Assembly: GCA_013399305.1 (NCBI GenBank)
Contig: VXAI01000038.1
Coordinates: forward strand, 5,808,560 to 5,872,559
Length of the DNA stretch: 64,000 bases
Reading direction: 5' to 3'
From: Rostratula benghalensis
Taxonomy: Eukaryota; Chordata; Aves; Charadriiformes; Rostratulidae
Of this stretch, positions 11,159 through 23,600 are shown piece by piece. The stretch's first letter is position 1. The number at the start of each line of letters is the position of its first letter. The translations under genes and the position numbers were made by a program. The notes below the pieces were generated by a model. The model saw only the letters and a list, made by a program, of their open reading frames with translations. It had not been told where the DNA came from and searched no databases.

Positions 11159-13379
11159 TCATGGGAGAAATGAGGGATGTGAGCACCTCGTGTCCTGCAG
11201 TCAAGTACTATCTTGAGGATAGACCCCATGAGGAAGGTCCCATGGCCACGGAGGCTGGCAGCAGGCCTGGTGGGTAGTGTGGCACCCAGCTCACCTCTTC
11301 AGGTCCAGAGACTCATTTCTCTCTTCCTAAGTGGTGACATCCACAGAGTGCCACTGGAACCTCAGGGCAGGCAGGGCACTGGTGCCACTGCTGCAGGGCA
11401 GGGTGCTAGTACTGGTTGGCTCAGCACTGTATGAAGAAGTCTCTGGGTGCCTCTGCTAGACCCAGCTTGGAGCACAACTGTGTTATCTGGCAGAGGGCAG
11501 GCATGTGGTCCCTGACACAATCAGCATGTCCCCAGTGTGCTGCCACCTCCTGCAGAGCACTGGTGTGTGGCTCATGTACAACTCCTGGTGGGCTGTTTCC
11601 ACCTTGCCCTTCATACCTGTCAGCACTGGCAAGTGCTAGTAGATGGACATTTGATGGGTAGAGAGAGGACGTAGGAGAGACAGCAGGGGTGCAGGACACC
11701 TCACAACAGCCTGTAGTCCTCATGTTGGCTGCAGGCAGGGGAAAGAACTCCTTCTGGCCAGCACTGGTACACAGGCAGCACCGGCTGTGCCTGGAGGGAG
11801 GGAAAGGGGAGCTGTTGTTTCAGAACACATGAAATCCAGAGTCCTGTTGAGTGGGATGGAGGAAGACCAACCGGTTTTCTAAGCTGCCTGTCAAGTCCTG
11901 CTCGCCCCAGGTCTCCTTCCAAAGGGCAGATCAGGGTACAGGCAGCAGCAGTTTCTCAGTTCTCCTTGTCCTGCTGTCACCTTTCACCCTCCAAAGGGTC
12001 CCAGGCACCCGCAAGCTGTGGAGCAGGAGCTGTCTGAGCTGCTGACTCCTGCCCTTGCTTGCACTGGTGCGGGGCTGATTGCATCTGCACCTCGCTTTGC
12101 ACCTTTGTTTTGCAGGAAGGTGACTTGGGAGGGAAATCCAACCTGCTGTGATTTGATTAACAACAGAAAAAGCCATCAGCCATAAGCAGTGAGCTGGAGG
12201 TGTCAGCCCTGCCACTGTGGGACTGGGGCTGGGTGAGTGAGCCTCAGAAACACAGCTCCTGTGCAGCAGCCCCTGGTCCCTCCAAGCCTGCCTGCTTCCC
12301 TGTCCCAGGGAGCCCATCAGCCTTTCCCCAGCCTGGGTGCATCCCCAGGCAATGTCCCCACTTCTAGCACTGCCACCCCCTCCCAGGTTTCCTGTGGGTG
12401 CACATTTGCTTGGGGCTTTCAATGGCATCTGAGTGGAGGTAACAAGCCACAGATAAAGCCCCAGGACCTTGCAGGTACAAAGGATGGTGAGCCCCACAGG
12501 CAGCTCTGCTCCAAACCAGGCACCTCGATCCACGTATTGGGTGCAGAGCAAAAGCATCTGGGGCCTGTCCCCACCTGCCTGGCACCAACCCTGGCCCTCC
12601 CTGCACGGTGCAAGCTTGGGTGAGGACATGCCACCTCTGCCCCCCTGCCCTGCCTGTGGCCACAGCTGCAGAGCAGCCCTGCAGGAACGGGCACCGGGCC
12701 GTGCTGCTGAAGCATGTCCTGCGGGGAGCCTGTGGGCGGCTGAGCATGCTGCCTCCCTGTCAGGCAGGGCACAGGAGCTGGCATGCCAGTGCTCGCCAGC
12801 CTGGCCACCATACCTTTCATGTGGGAAGTGGCAGGTGCCCAGGGCAGCAGGGATGACGCCAGGCTGCTGCACCAGCGAGTGTCTCCATGCTCTGCTGCCT
12901 GCGGTGGCTGGGGGGTGGGCAGTGTGGCACTGTGGGCTGAGCTCTACTGTGGAGGGAGTGTGGTGCCAGTCCCTCAGGGCTACAGCCAGGAGCTCCCAAA
13001 TTCCCCACTGACACTCAGTGCTGCTGCGGGCACCGCTCCCTGCCCTGAGCCCCAACAGCATCACCTTACAGCACAGCATCAGAGCAAGCTGTGAGGAAAC
13101 TGAGGCACAGAGCTGTGACATCTCAGAGCTGTGACGCCTCAGCTGTCACAGCCTCCTTGGGAGGCTGTGCTCTCTCTGTCCCCAGTCCCAGCCTCAGGTC
13201 ATAGACCAACCAATACAGATTGGTTCTCCCAGAAACCTCTTCCATGGGGCCTGTCCTTCCAGAGAGCACTCATGTGTCAAACTGCTGGAGATTTGGGGGG
13301 ATCAGCAAGGGGGACAGGGAGCCCTGGGAACCCCAGGAGCTGAGTTCTCCATCCCCAGCCCTGAGAAGAGTGGCGCACA

Positions 13380-13620
13380 GATCGCCATCAGCCACTGCCC
13401 TGGCACATTCCACCGCAGCAGCGAACCCCCTCCGCAGCCCGCCAGCGCCCCCAAAACCAGCGTTCCCAGCGCTCCCAGTGCGGGGCCGCGGTGTGCGGGA
13501 CGGCTCTGCCACCTCGTGGCCGCGCTGGCACGGTGTCTGCGCAGCCCACGGCACGGCCCCGAGCACGGCGGGGGTGGTGGTGGTGGTGCCCACCATCACG
13601 GGTGGGGCAGAGAGACGGTA
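13380..13620. promoter_or_regulatory. Small CpG-rich patch with a GGT microsatellite
   Basis: CpG dinucleotides are locally dense here (about 13400-13570), in contrast to the CpG-poor flanks, and are followed by a short GGTGGTGGTGGTG run at about 13570-13590. It could be a small CpG island (a lncRNA or alternative promoter) or simply GC-rich 3'UTR. No TATA, INR or exon structure decides the matter. Confidence 0.3.
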
Positions 13621-14487
13621 TGAGATATTATAATGTCAGCGTATCAGTCAGACGACACAGCATCGGTGGTGCACAGAGCGCTTCTCGTCACCAGAGCTCA
13701 AAGTGTCCCCCAAATGGGGTCAGTGGCATCATCCCTGCGGTGCTGTGGGGGGAAACTGAGGCCAGGAGCGGTGCTGGGTGGCCAGGAGGGCGGCTGGGGA
13801 GGACCCTGGCCACCACACTCAGCCCGGCACCCTCCCGTCATTGACAGCGCAGCTGGGTGCAGGCTGGCACTGAAGTGCACTTTAGCAGGACATGAAGACT
13901 GTGCTGCTTGAAGGGACCACAATGGCACATCAGGGTGGGCACCAAGGCAGGCAGGACACCCTGGTGAGGAACAGGGAGCCGTGTCTCCTGGGCTGCTCTG
14001 CCTCGGTCTCTGCACTCAAAGCAGCATTGCCCCTGAGAGCCTCTTCCCAAGAGCCCCAGATACTCCCTGCCAGACTGAAGACCACCTCTGCAGCACTGCA
14101 CCCTTTGCAGCTTGGTCTTGATCTAACTGGGGACAATGCTGTCTCATCACCCCTAGGGACACTTTTGTCACTGACGCAGATTTTCAGCAAATCCCTGGAA
14201 AACTGCAGCCACCTGCCCTCACTCCCTCATGCTCCTTCCCTTTGGTGCAAATCCGGATGGGACATGGCACCCTCACACCTACACATCAACACCTGCCTCT
14301 CAACTGCCATCCCTCGCACCCCACACCCCACGGGGCCACATTCTGCCAGCTGCTTCCCACCGCCTCCCTGGCCAGGGAACACCACAGCTGCTCTCCTCCA
14401 GCATCTCCCATGACGAGTCTTCGGGGTGCTGAGCAGATGGCTCTCCTCTGATGAAGCCTGTGCCCTTGGGTGCCAGGCTGGCCATGC

Positions 14488-14697
14488 TCACACAGGTAAG
14501 CTCCAGCCTGTGGGCTCCTGCACAGGGACGGTCACCAGGTAGCTGGAGGGCACGTAGCCCCTCTGGCCGTTCACATCCACCAGGCTCCACTCCTTGCTCC
14601 CCTTCTTGTCGTGTGGCTCCAGCACCACCACGGGCTGCCCTGCCTGGAGGCTCACCTCATGCGGACTCCTGGCTGCGAAGGAGAAGCCAGCGACCAC
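14488..14697 (-). CDS. ARHGEF37: ARHGEF37 exon 13 (second SH3 and stop)
   Basis: Acceptor CTTTTTTCAG. 69 codons and a TGA at 14490-14488. A complete SH3: [17 protein letters not shown], then [19 protein letters not shown]. The protein ends in GWSLPV. Confidence 0.93.
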   Translation of the reverse strand: MVAGFSFAARSPHEVSLQAGQPVVVLEPHDKKGSKEWSLVDVNGQRGYVPSSYLVTVPVQEPTGWSLPV

Positions 14698-17600
14698 CTG
14701 AAAAAAGCAGGGGAAGAAGGGGAGGAAGCCCTTGCTGGACACAAGGGTCAAAGGGGGAAAGGACACACATGGCAGAACCTAGATGGGCACAGAGGTTGAT
14801 TCCAAGAGGGCAGTGTGATCCTGCCACTGATGGAGGGACACTGGGGACCCCACAAGCACAGTTCTCTTGCTGTGTCCACTTCAGGACCCAGCAAAGGAGA
14901 CACCAGCCTCGCAGGGCACTTGGCCAGGGGCTGTGACATTCCCCTGCAACGCACGTGGCTGCACATGTATGACCACACGTGTGCTGGGAAAGCAAGTCCA
15001 CCTTCCCACCCACACGTTGCACACACAGGGAGTAGCACAGAACTGGTGGGGTTGATAGGAATGGCCCTGGGGGGTGTCCCCCACTCTCACCTGGAAAGCT
15101 GGGCTGAAGGTGGCCACCTGGGGCCTGGAAGCTTCTGGTGGTGCATATGAATGTCGCCTTCTCTCTGTGCCACTCGCCAGGGCTGGCATCTGCATCCCAG
15201 GCTGCTGGCTTTGAACCGGGTAATAGGGCTGGAGTTTTCCAGCAGGCACAAACCCTCGGGGACCTGAAGAACATGCACACACACAAGTAATGGGGCCCTG
15301 CTGCCTGGCACAGGTAGGGCTGGTTGGAGGAGAGAGGAATGATAACTTGGCTGTTGCCTGGCATGGCACAGCAGCCTTGTTCAAACTGGTCCATCACCAG
15401 GGGATATCCGGGAGCAACCTCCCTCCCAAAAAGGGGTTTCAAGACATTTCTGTGTGCACAGGGTTCTCCTTTCCCAGCCATGATGAACCATGAGTGCTCC
15501 CTCATAGGGAAACCTGAACTTTACAGCCAATGGCTACGGGAGCAGCTGGCGAAGCAGAGGTGGGTTTGGACTGAGCAAACCCTGGGAGGGAGGACCCAGG
15601 AGGCAATGGCCTGATGTTTCATCCAAGGTGAGGAAGTGGTTTGGATTTGGTTTGTGACCCTGGTGCCAAGGCAGGGAGAGGCTCCCCATAGTGATCACAG
15701 TACCTCCAGCATCCACCAGCCATCTGCTTGTGTTCCCTTTAGTGTCCACACTTTGCAGCAGAGCCACAATTTGTCCCCTTTGCAAGGTTAGGTCCAAGTC
15801 TTTGCTGCCACTGATGTTGCTCATGACTTGGTAAAGCTTGTCTGGGCCATGCTTGCTCACAAGGGAAAGGACCTTCCTCTCCTCAGCAGAGTTCAGAGCC
15901 TGGTGGGAAGCAAGAGACACAGGAGCACTTGATGAGACAGGCAGGAGATGGAGGCACTCCACATACATGTGCTCTCCTTTCTGCAGGATCACATCACAGT
16001 GAGAGGTTAGCAAAAAAACATCCTTCACACAATCTTCTCCACCTTATAATTTGGGGTTAAGTGTCCAGAACCAAAGGAGCTGGGACTGTTTCATCCCTGG
16101 TTATTCCTAGTCAGCTGCTGCTGGGAGCTTGGAGGAAATACTGTGGCTGTTGCAACCCCCTGTGCCACTTCATGAGCCAACCTCCCCCACAAGGAGATGT
16201 TCTGCACTGGGAAGCCACAGTCCTACCTGTTCATCCAGCTGGCCTGAGCCACCCCCTTCCCAGTTCCTACCTGTGTCACAGGGCTCGGTGTGACTGTCTC
16301 AAACGTCTGGCAGAAGGTATGGAGCTGAACATCAGACTGCTTCAAGGTGTCTTCTACCATCTTCCAGAAACTGGGCAGAGGCATGCGGCCGTGGGGCATC
16401 TGTGAGGACAGACCCACAGATCAGAGAGGGCCTTGGGGAGGGGAAGAGCAGCGGGCAGGGTCAAAAGAAAATGAGCAGGAAGAAAAGAGGTGAGAAGGCA
16501 AGACAACAGACTTTGTCACTAAAGATGAACCTTGCTTCTGGGATGTGGTTCCCTTTGGCAAGGAGGGCTGCTGCTCTCTGGCTTTGAGCCACCTGCCCTG
16601 GGCAGGGCAGTCAGACATGTGGCTCTTGGGCTGTACCCAGCCCACCGCAGCAATCCCTGGGTCCTGCTGTCCTGCTCCAAGCCCACAGTCCATCCCACCT
16701 CACTGAAAAGGGAGACAGGTAGTTGCAGCTCTGGGGCAAGTGCCTGCAGTGTAAGCATCCCAGACTGAGTAAGGGGAACCCACTCTCATGACTGGGTACA
16801 CATAAACAGTGCCCGAGAGGACACCTCTCTGTGGCTGCACCTTGTTCTTATCTTGGTCATGGGTCAGGCCAGGGCCATGCTCTGCCCCAGGGCTGTGGAC
16901 TGGCCTGACCCACCACATTTGCAACCATCAGACTCTGTGCTGTGCAGTGAGGAGTCCTGGGAGATATCTCCCAGGGGATGGAGATTCGACGGATGCTCAT
17001 TCCTCAGGCCAAGAGCTGTCTTTCTCCTCCTCACCTCTCCAGCACAGAGCTCTCAGGAACTCAGAGTTAACACTGATTTCTCAGGCAGCACATCAATAAT
17101 TTAGCAGTGGTGTCCTCAAAGAGAGAGCAGGACACTACCTGGCAGTGAAGAGGAGATAATTTGGCTTTCCCCAGCCAAAGGGGAGGAGAGATCACTTACA
17201 AATACCTGTGAGGGAGCTGTGTGTCTACAAGGGCAGGCTTGGGCTACAGCAAACCTTCAGTGCCTTGGGACAGCAGTGATGGGACAGCATCCAAGTGATG
17301 TCCCAAGCCTGAAGAAGGCAGGTCTGGCCCAGCACATGTACTGGTTTGGGAACACACACCAAGGGGTCACTCTCACCTGCTCTAGCTCCTTTTCTGCCTG
17401 GTGCAGCACCTGCGCAGCCAAGTCCTGTTGCAGGGCACAGAGGGAGCACAGTATCTGCCCCAGGATCTGCAGAGCCACCTGGTTGAACCGTGGGAGCTCA
17501 GCCACGAGCAAGGCATTGATGGCAAGGTAGGTGTTCATGGCTGCCTCCTCGTCATATGTCACGCTGCCCATCTCACTCTTCCGCTCCTGGATCTCCTCAT

Positions 17601-20600
17601 AGTCCAGCAGCTTGTCCAGGCGCTTCTTGACCAGCTGTTGTGGCCCCACCAGCATGTCTGAGAGGCTGCAGAGGGGCTGGCAGACCAGCCTGTCCAGCCG
17701 TTGCTTCTGTAGGGTGAGAGAACCCAGATCTCCAAGTGAGCCTCCCCTGCTCCCAAGCCCAGCTGACTTCATGGGACACTGACTTGAAGAAAAGGCTTGG
17801 GAAGAAAAGGCTTAGGGACCTGTCGAAGGGCTTATGTGGAGCGGGGGGCATCTGAGGCATCCTTCCCTGAAGGCACATAAGATGCCAACCAAAGCAAACC
17901 CTTGGCAGAGGGTAGTCATGCATGTCACGACTCAAAACTTGTGCTCCATGCAAATGACTTGGTGGGACCCTCATGTGCAAGGTCCCATGGGGCAAGGGGG
18001 ATGCTGCAGTGCCAGTCCCATGCAGGTCACAGCATCCCAGTTTGACAGAGGTCCTCAGCCCAGGGTCTGTGTTGTTATCCCATGTAATCGCCCTCCCTCC
18101 CCATGCTGGTGCTTGCTAGGAATGCTGGCATCCAGGCATGAGGTTCAGGCAGTCCTGCCATACTCTTCACTGCTCAGAAAACCTCCCTGACTATGTTCAT
18201 AGTGGCAGCCACCACCTGAGAGAGAATCCTACAGAACCAAGGAGGGGAGATGGAAGGAGACAGATAGGTGGCTCTTAGGCTCCCAAAGGTGGCTACGGCT
18301 GCCCACAAGGTATGGGGAAGTTGTACTGAGGTTTGGGACCAAACACCTGTGTGAATCAAATCCACAGGACACCCGGTTTCTCATCACCCTGTGCTCTGCT
18401 GCAGCCTGGCCTACATGGCTGGCCATGAACATGTGAGGGCCCTGAAGGCACAAATAGTCTTTAATGGCCCAGACCAGCATCACCCGGGACATTCATCCAC
18501 ACCCCTTCCCACAGCCCATTTAAGGGCCTTCAGCTGCTGCTTGTTTGTTGCTGTGGTTTATGCTGGTTTCTGCCTCTGTCTCCTGGGTGGACCCTGGACC
18601 TCTGCTGCAAGTAGCTCAGCTCCTGGATGAACCCATCAGATAGACATTGTAGCTTGCTTCTAGCCTTGGATGGACTTTAGAGCTGTGTTGTAGTTGTGTG
18701 CATCCTGCCTCCTCTTCTTTCCTGGATGGACCCTGGAGCTGGGTTCTCATTTCGTGTGACTGGGACTGATGATGGATCCTGTTATTGGCCCCTGGCTCTG
18801 CCTGCAACGTTCAGGGGACTGTGCATGTTGGTGAGGACATTGCCTGCCCTGAGGTCCCCCTCAACTCCCGGCTGCACTCCCCCTGCTGATGTGAGCAATG
18901 CTTGGCCGAAGGTGATCTACAGGGAAGAAACACTCACAAACTCTGGGAAAACGGTGCCGTGGAGGTATTCTGCGAGGCGGCGGTAGTGCTCAGCAGGTCC
19001 CTCATCGATCTGCAACTCACGCTTGTGTGGGGTGGGCAACAGGAACGCCTGGAAGAGAGAAAGCCATCAGACCTGACCTGCAGAAGCTGCCTAACACTAG
19101 CTAACCCATCTGCAAGCTACCCCTGTGTTCTCAGACATGCCAATGTCCCACCACCTTGGGTGCTCTTTGCTGGCAGCCCAGTGGGACTGATGCTTTGGGC
19201 TACTCTTGTCTGCAAGCCATGGAGCTCACTTAGGTGTTAACGAACCTCTCCCTCTGAGCAAGCATGCACTGGCTTGCAAAAGTACTCTTATGCCGGCAAG
19301 GTGGGCCCAGGCAGCCTGCCCAAGCCTGATATTTTGTGGTGCTCTGACACTTGGCATTGGTGCTCTAGTAATTCCATGGAGTTTCTTATATTTTTGTAAA
19401 ATATTTTCCCCCTGCCTTTGCGTGGAAAGTGAGACTGGTGGGAGAGGAAAGCAGCTAGGGATGGCTTGTGTGGAGACCCTCCTCTGGTTTGAGAGGCTTT
19501 GCTTTAATCTTAACTCTGTGGTCAGCAGCCTCTTTCTTGTCTGGAGGCAAATTTTGACCCACAGCCTTTAGACCTAGAGAAGGCAGCACTGAGCTCCCAG
19601 ATCCCCGGTCTGGTGCTGGTGCTAAGGGAAGCCTAACCTCCTGCTCCTTCTGGGCTTGGCTTCACTGCCTTTTGGAGCACTGTTCCTGTAGTCACTCTTG
19701 GAGCAGCAGGAACAGCTTCTGTTTGATTCTCACCAGCCAGGACTGCCACGGACATCTCTGACTGCCCTGATTTCTGTCTTAAATCCTGTCTTTTTGCCTG
19801 TGGTTGTGTTTAAGAAACTCTTTGTAGTCATCCTTGCTGTGGGAGGGACTGGAGGCATAAATATAAAATGGGAAAGGGATTGATTCTTCAAGCAGAACGT
19901 GGAGGGTCTGAGACCTGTGTGCTTTTCCTCAACCCTGCAGGGGCTCTTACACAGCAGAGGTGGCTATTATCTTGGATGCACCAAGATTTGCCTCTCCTTG
20001 TGGTGTAGACATTGGTACCAATAGAGGCACAAGAGGGAACAGCCAGCATAAAGAGAGGCCAGGTTGTCTCTGTGCTATGAGAACATGTCTTCATCTGCTC
20101 CTCAGGATGTTTTTGAGAAACTTTCAGAGGGAGAGAGATGGAGCATGTATACCAGCCCCACCTTCCCCACCAGCAGCTTCTCTGAAACTGCATCCAAGCC
20201 CCAGCATGACTCCTAACCACAGCTTATTATCTAGGCTGTCCAGTCTATTCTATTTGCAGATATTTGATGTTCTGGCTGAAGCCAATAAGCTGCCTCAGAG
20301 ATGCATCTTGCTGCCAGGCCAGTCCTGAGGAGCACTCAATGTCTCAAGGAATGGTCATACCCCATCCCTCTAGCTGGTGTCACATCTCACTGTCATACTG
20401 CTTGCCATCCTCTTGTTTTCCATTTTAATCCTATTTTACCTACTCCTTGGGGTACAGGGAGTACTGTCCCCTTCCCAATGCTATATGGAGAGCCCTTGTC
20501 AATATTTTCATGACAAGGAATTTCCAGCCCTTGAATTGCTGCTTTCTGAACCCTTTGCTATTTCCTGAGACTTTCCTGATAATAAAGTGTCTGGGGATTT

Positions 20601-23600
20601 CAAGCTTTGCCATTGCTCATACTTTCATTTCCCTCACATGCCACAAGGGAGTTCCATGAGAGAAATCACAGCAGCTACTCAGCTGGGTCATCTCAGAAAG
20701 GAAGTTTGTTGTTTCCCTTCTGCCTCATACCTGCTATGCAAAAATTCCCAGGCTCAGCTATTTAATGCCTTGAAATAATCAAAGGACCAATTTCTCTCAA
20801 ATGACACCTGGCTTGGACTGTCAAAACTCCCTAACTTTGTTTTAAGCTCTGGTGGACCAGAGCAATCTTTGGGCGTTGTGCAAGTAAATATCTTTAGCTG
20901 AGAGATACAAGTCACTGAATATCCCCAGCTGACACTGGTTTCCATAGTTGAGAGTATTCTGCAAACCCAAGAAATGGGTCCTGAGGCCTGGGTGGGGCCA
21001 ACCCTCTGCAAGTAGTCAAGGTTTTACCTCTAAATGGCCCAGGTAGGATGCCACATTCTCCTTCAGTGCAGCCACGCTGGATACCACGCACTGAAATTTC
21101 TCCTCCAGGTCATCATACTCCTTGTCCTTTGTCTGTAAGGCAAGAGGCAGCTTATCCCCAGTATGGGCAGGACAGGCAATGCCATGGGGGTCTCTTACTG
21201 GGTGCTAATGCAAAAAAGGAGCCAGGCACCTGGCTGAAGGCCACAGCACTGGGGACAGGCACAGGAGACCCTGAAAATCTCCAGAAATCTGAAAAGGGCC
21301 AAAATCTAAGGTGCCTGGCATGCGTTCAGAAACAGGACTCTTGGTGTGGTTGTGATGCTGGGGAGTACTGGGGCATCTTTCCTTTTTCAGGGGTGCCTCA
21401 GGGTCCTATGGGTCCTTTGGGGGTCAAAGCACTCCCCTGCAGTGCTCTGAGGCAGGGAGTGAGGTACCTGTATCCCTTCTACCCCCCTGGTCCTTGGGAT
21501 ATGAGACCAGGAGCCACCTTTAGGCTACTCGAAAATGGGACCGTGGCTCGTGTGACAGCACAGGCCACTGGGTGTCAGCATTGGCCATGCCACCTCAGCT
21601 CTGCTCTCCCCTTCCCCCGATGAGGCATCTCAGGAGGCGCTGGAAAGCCCCAGAAACTACCTCAGGGGAAGCGGTGGGTCTGTGGGTGCAGGCAGTGGGG
21701 TGTGGGCTGCCCACCTTGGCCACGATGCCAGCCTCATGCATGAAGAGCCGGCTCAGCCGGGTGGTCTTCTTGGCGATGGAGTGAGTGTTGAGGCGCGCAA
21801 AGCGGTCCCGCAGCGTCAGGTGCTCGGCCTTGTTGTATTTGGTCGCTGTCTCAGGTGGGGAGGAAAAAAAGATCAGAAGAAGAAACTTCAGGACAGCATC
21901 ATGAAGGATCACATCACAAGGAGGGGGAGCAGCACCCAGGCCAGGAGCTGACAAATCGTGATCAACAGGATAAGCACAACCCACATGAGAGAAGGGCAGC
22001 TGAGGGGAAAGTACTAGGAAAACCAAAAAGAGCAAGCTTCTCTTTGGGGGTGTGTGATTTCTCCTATCCCAAGGGTAGGACTGTTCCTCCCAGTTCCCCA
22101 CCTCCAAGAATGCAGACAGACTGGTTTTGTGCTCTGCCTCCCCCCATGCCACCCTGCTTCTGCAGCCTTCAGGTCTTGCCTGGAGTGGCATTTGCAGGAC
22201 CAGAGCAGAGCCAGGAGCTGCCTGCATCAGTCTGTGGCTTCACCGGGCAGGATGGGTGGAGGGCAGGAGGGCTTTGAACTGGTTGAAGTGGGAATCAGTA
22301 GAATATCAAGGGGAGACAACTGGGGTTGGGCTGGTGCTTCCCAGACACCATGTCCCCTGCCTGCTCACCTACTTCTCTGCGCCGTTTGTACTCGTTGATG
22401 TTGGCATTGACCTGGGCCATGGCCCGGACGGCTGCCTGCAGGGCTGGGTAGGCGCTGGCACTGGTGGGGGTGTTCTCCAGGATCTTCCCTAGAAGCAGTG
22501 GGTATTTGGTGACCCTCTGCACTGGCATCACCAGGAAGAAGCTGAGGTCCGACGCACCTGTGTGAGGCCTGATGGAGAGGGGAATCACTCAAGGATGGTG
22601 TGGAGGCCTGCCCTCCTGCCCTGCTGCTCCTACCAGCTTCTCTGCAAGCATTTTGGGGAGGAAATGGTCCCTTTGCAGCTGCGGGGGAGCTTTGCTGCCT
22701 TGGACATGCTGTGCCCAGCAGCTGGGGGGGGGGTTTGGCAGTTAAACCCTGCTCCCTGCCAGCTGTGTGACTACCCCCCTCCCTGGGAGCAGTGGCGAGG
22801 AGACACTGTCCCTTCCAGCCACGATGGCAGTGCCAGCCTTGGGCAGGTGCCCAGCCTCCCTGAACAGTGCTGCGCTTGTCTAGCTGGAGACACGGGATCA
22901 GCGATTGCTCCAGAGGGAATGGGGAGGGATGGTGTGGGCAAAGTGCAGGCAGGCTGCAGGCAGGGCACCCCTTTGGGGGTCACACTGACCGTGGCCTGAA
23001 ACGGAAAGTAGCAAATCTCAGCAGCTGCTCCACTGCCACTGGTGCTTCTCCTGGCTCCATCAGTGTTTGTGACACCCTTAGGGGTTCAGGAAGGGTTCAG
23101 CAAGTCCCTCGGGGCAAGCCCGTCTCTCTTGTCAAGCTGGGAAATGTGTCCTCTTGAGCTGTGGAGCTGGTGGGAGCTGTGGGTGCCAACCCATCCTTAG
23201 TTTTGGGGTCCACCAGAAAAGATCACTAATCCATAGTGCCCCTTTGGCAAGTGGCCCCAAGGATGCTGGACAGGCAGCTAGGGACTACACAAGGCAATGC
23301 CACCTAGGTGATGGCCATGTTATTATGCTCAGCCTGGTGGCATGTACCCATGCAGGAAGCTTGGCCAGAGAGGAGAAAGGCAAGGCTAGTAGGTAAAACA
23401 GGGAGAGGGAGGTGGTGGTGTCATCAGCAGGTACCTACACTGTTGTATTTAAGGTCTCCAAGATCTCCTCCTGCAGCCTGGGGTCCTTGCGGTAGCTCTC
23501 CACCAGCAGGAGGGCGTGCTCATAGCTGGCACAGTAGATCTTATACACAGTCTCCATCTCCTCCTTGAACTCCTGGAACAGGGCACCTGGGGAAACAGAG

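Larger units (their letters stand above)
10651..14487 (-). other. ARHGEF37 3' flank / possible 3'UTR
   Basis: Nothing coding is supported between the ARHGEF37 stop codon and the first downstream AATAAA. A 396-codon open frame on the minus strand (11931-13121) is treated as chance. A small CpG-rich patch is at 13380-13620 and a CR1 copy at 10737-11158. How much of this is transcribed as 3'UTR cannot be decided from sequence alone. Confidence 0.35.

Noticed and set aside
14488..14766. Reading the last ARHGEF37 exon as a stand-alone 92-codon protein from an upstream ATG
   Set aside because: The upstream part is intron; the CTTTTTTCAG acceptor at 14698 marks the true exon start and the phase fits exon 12.
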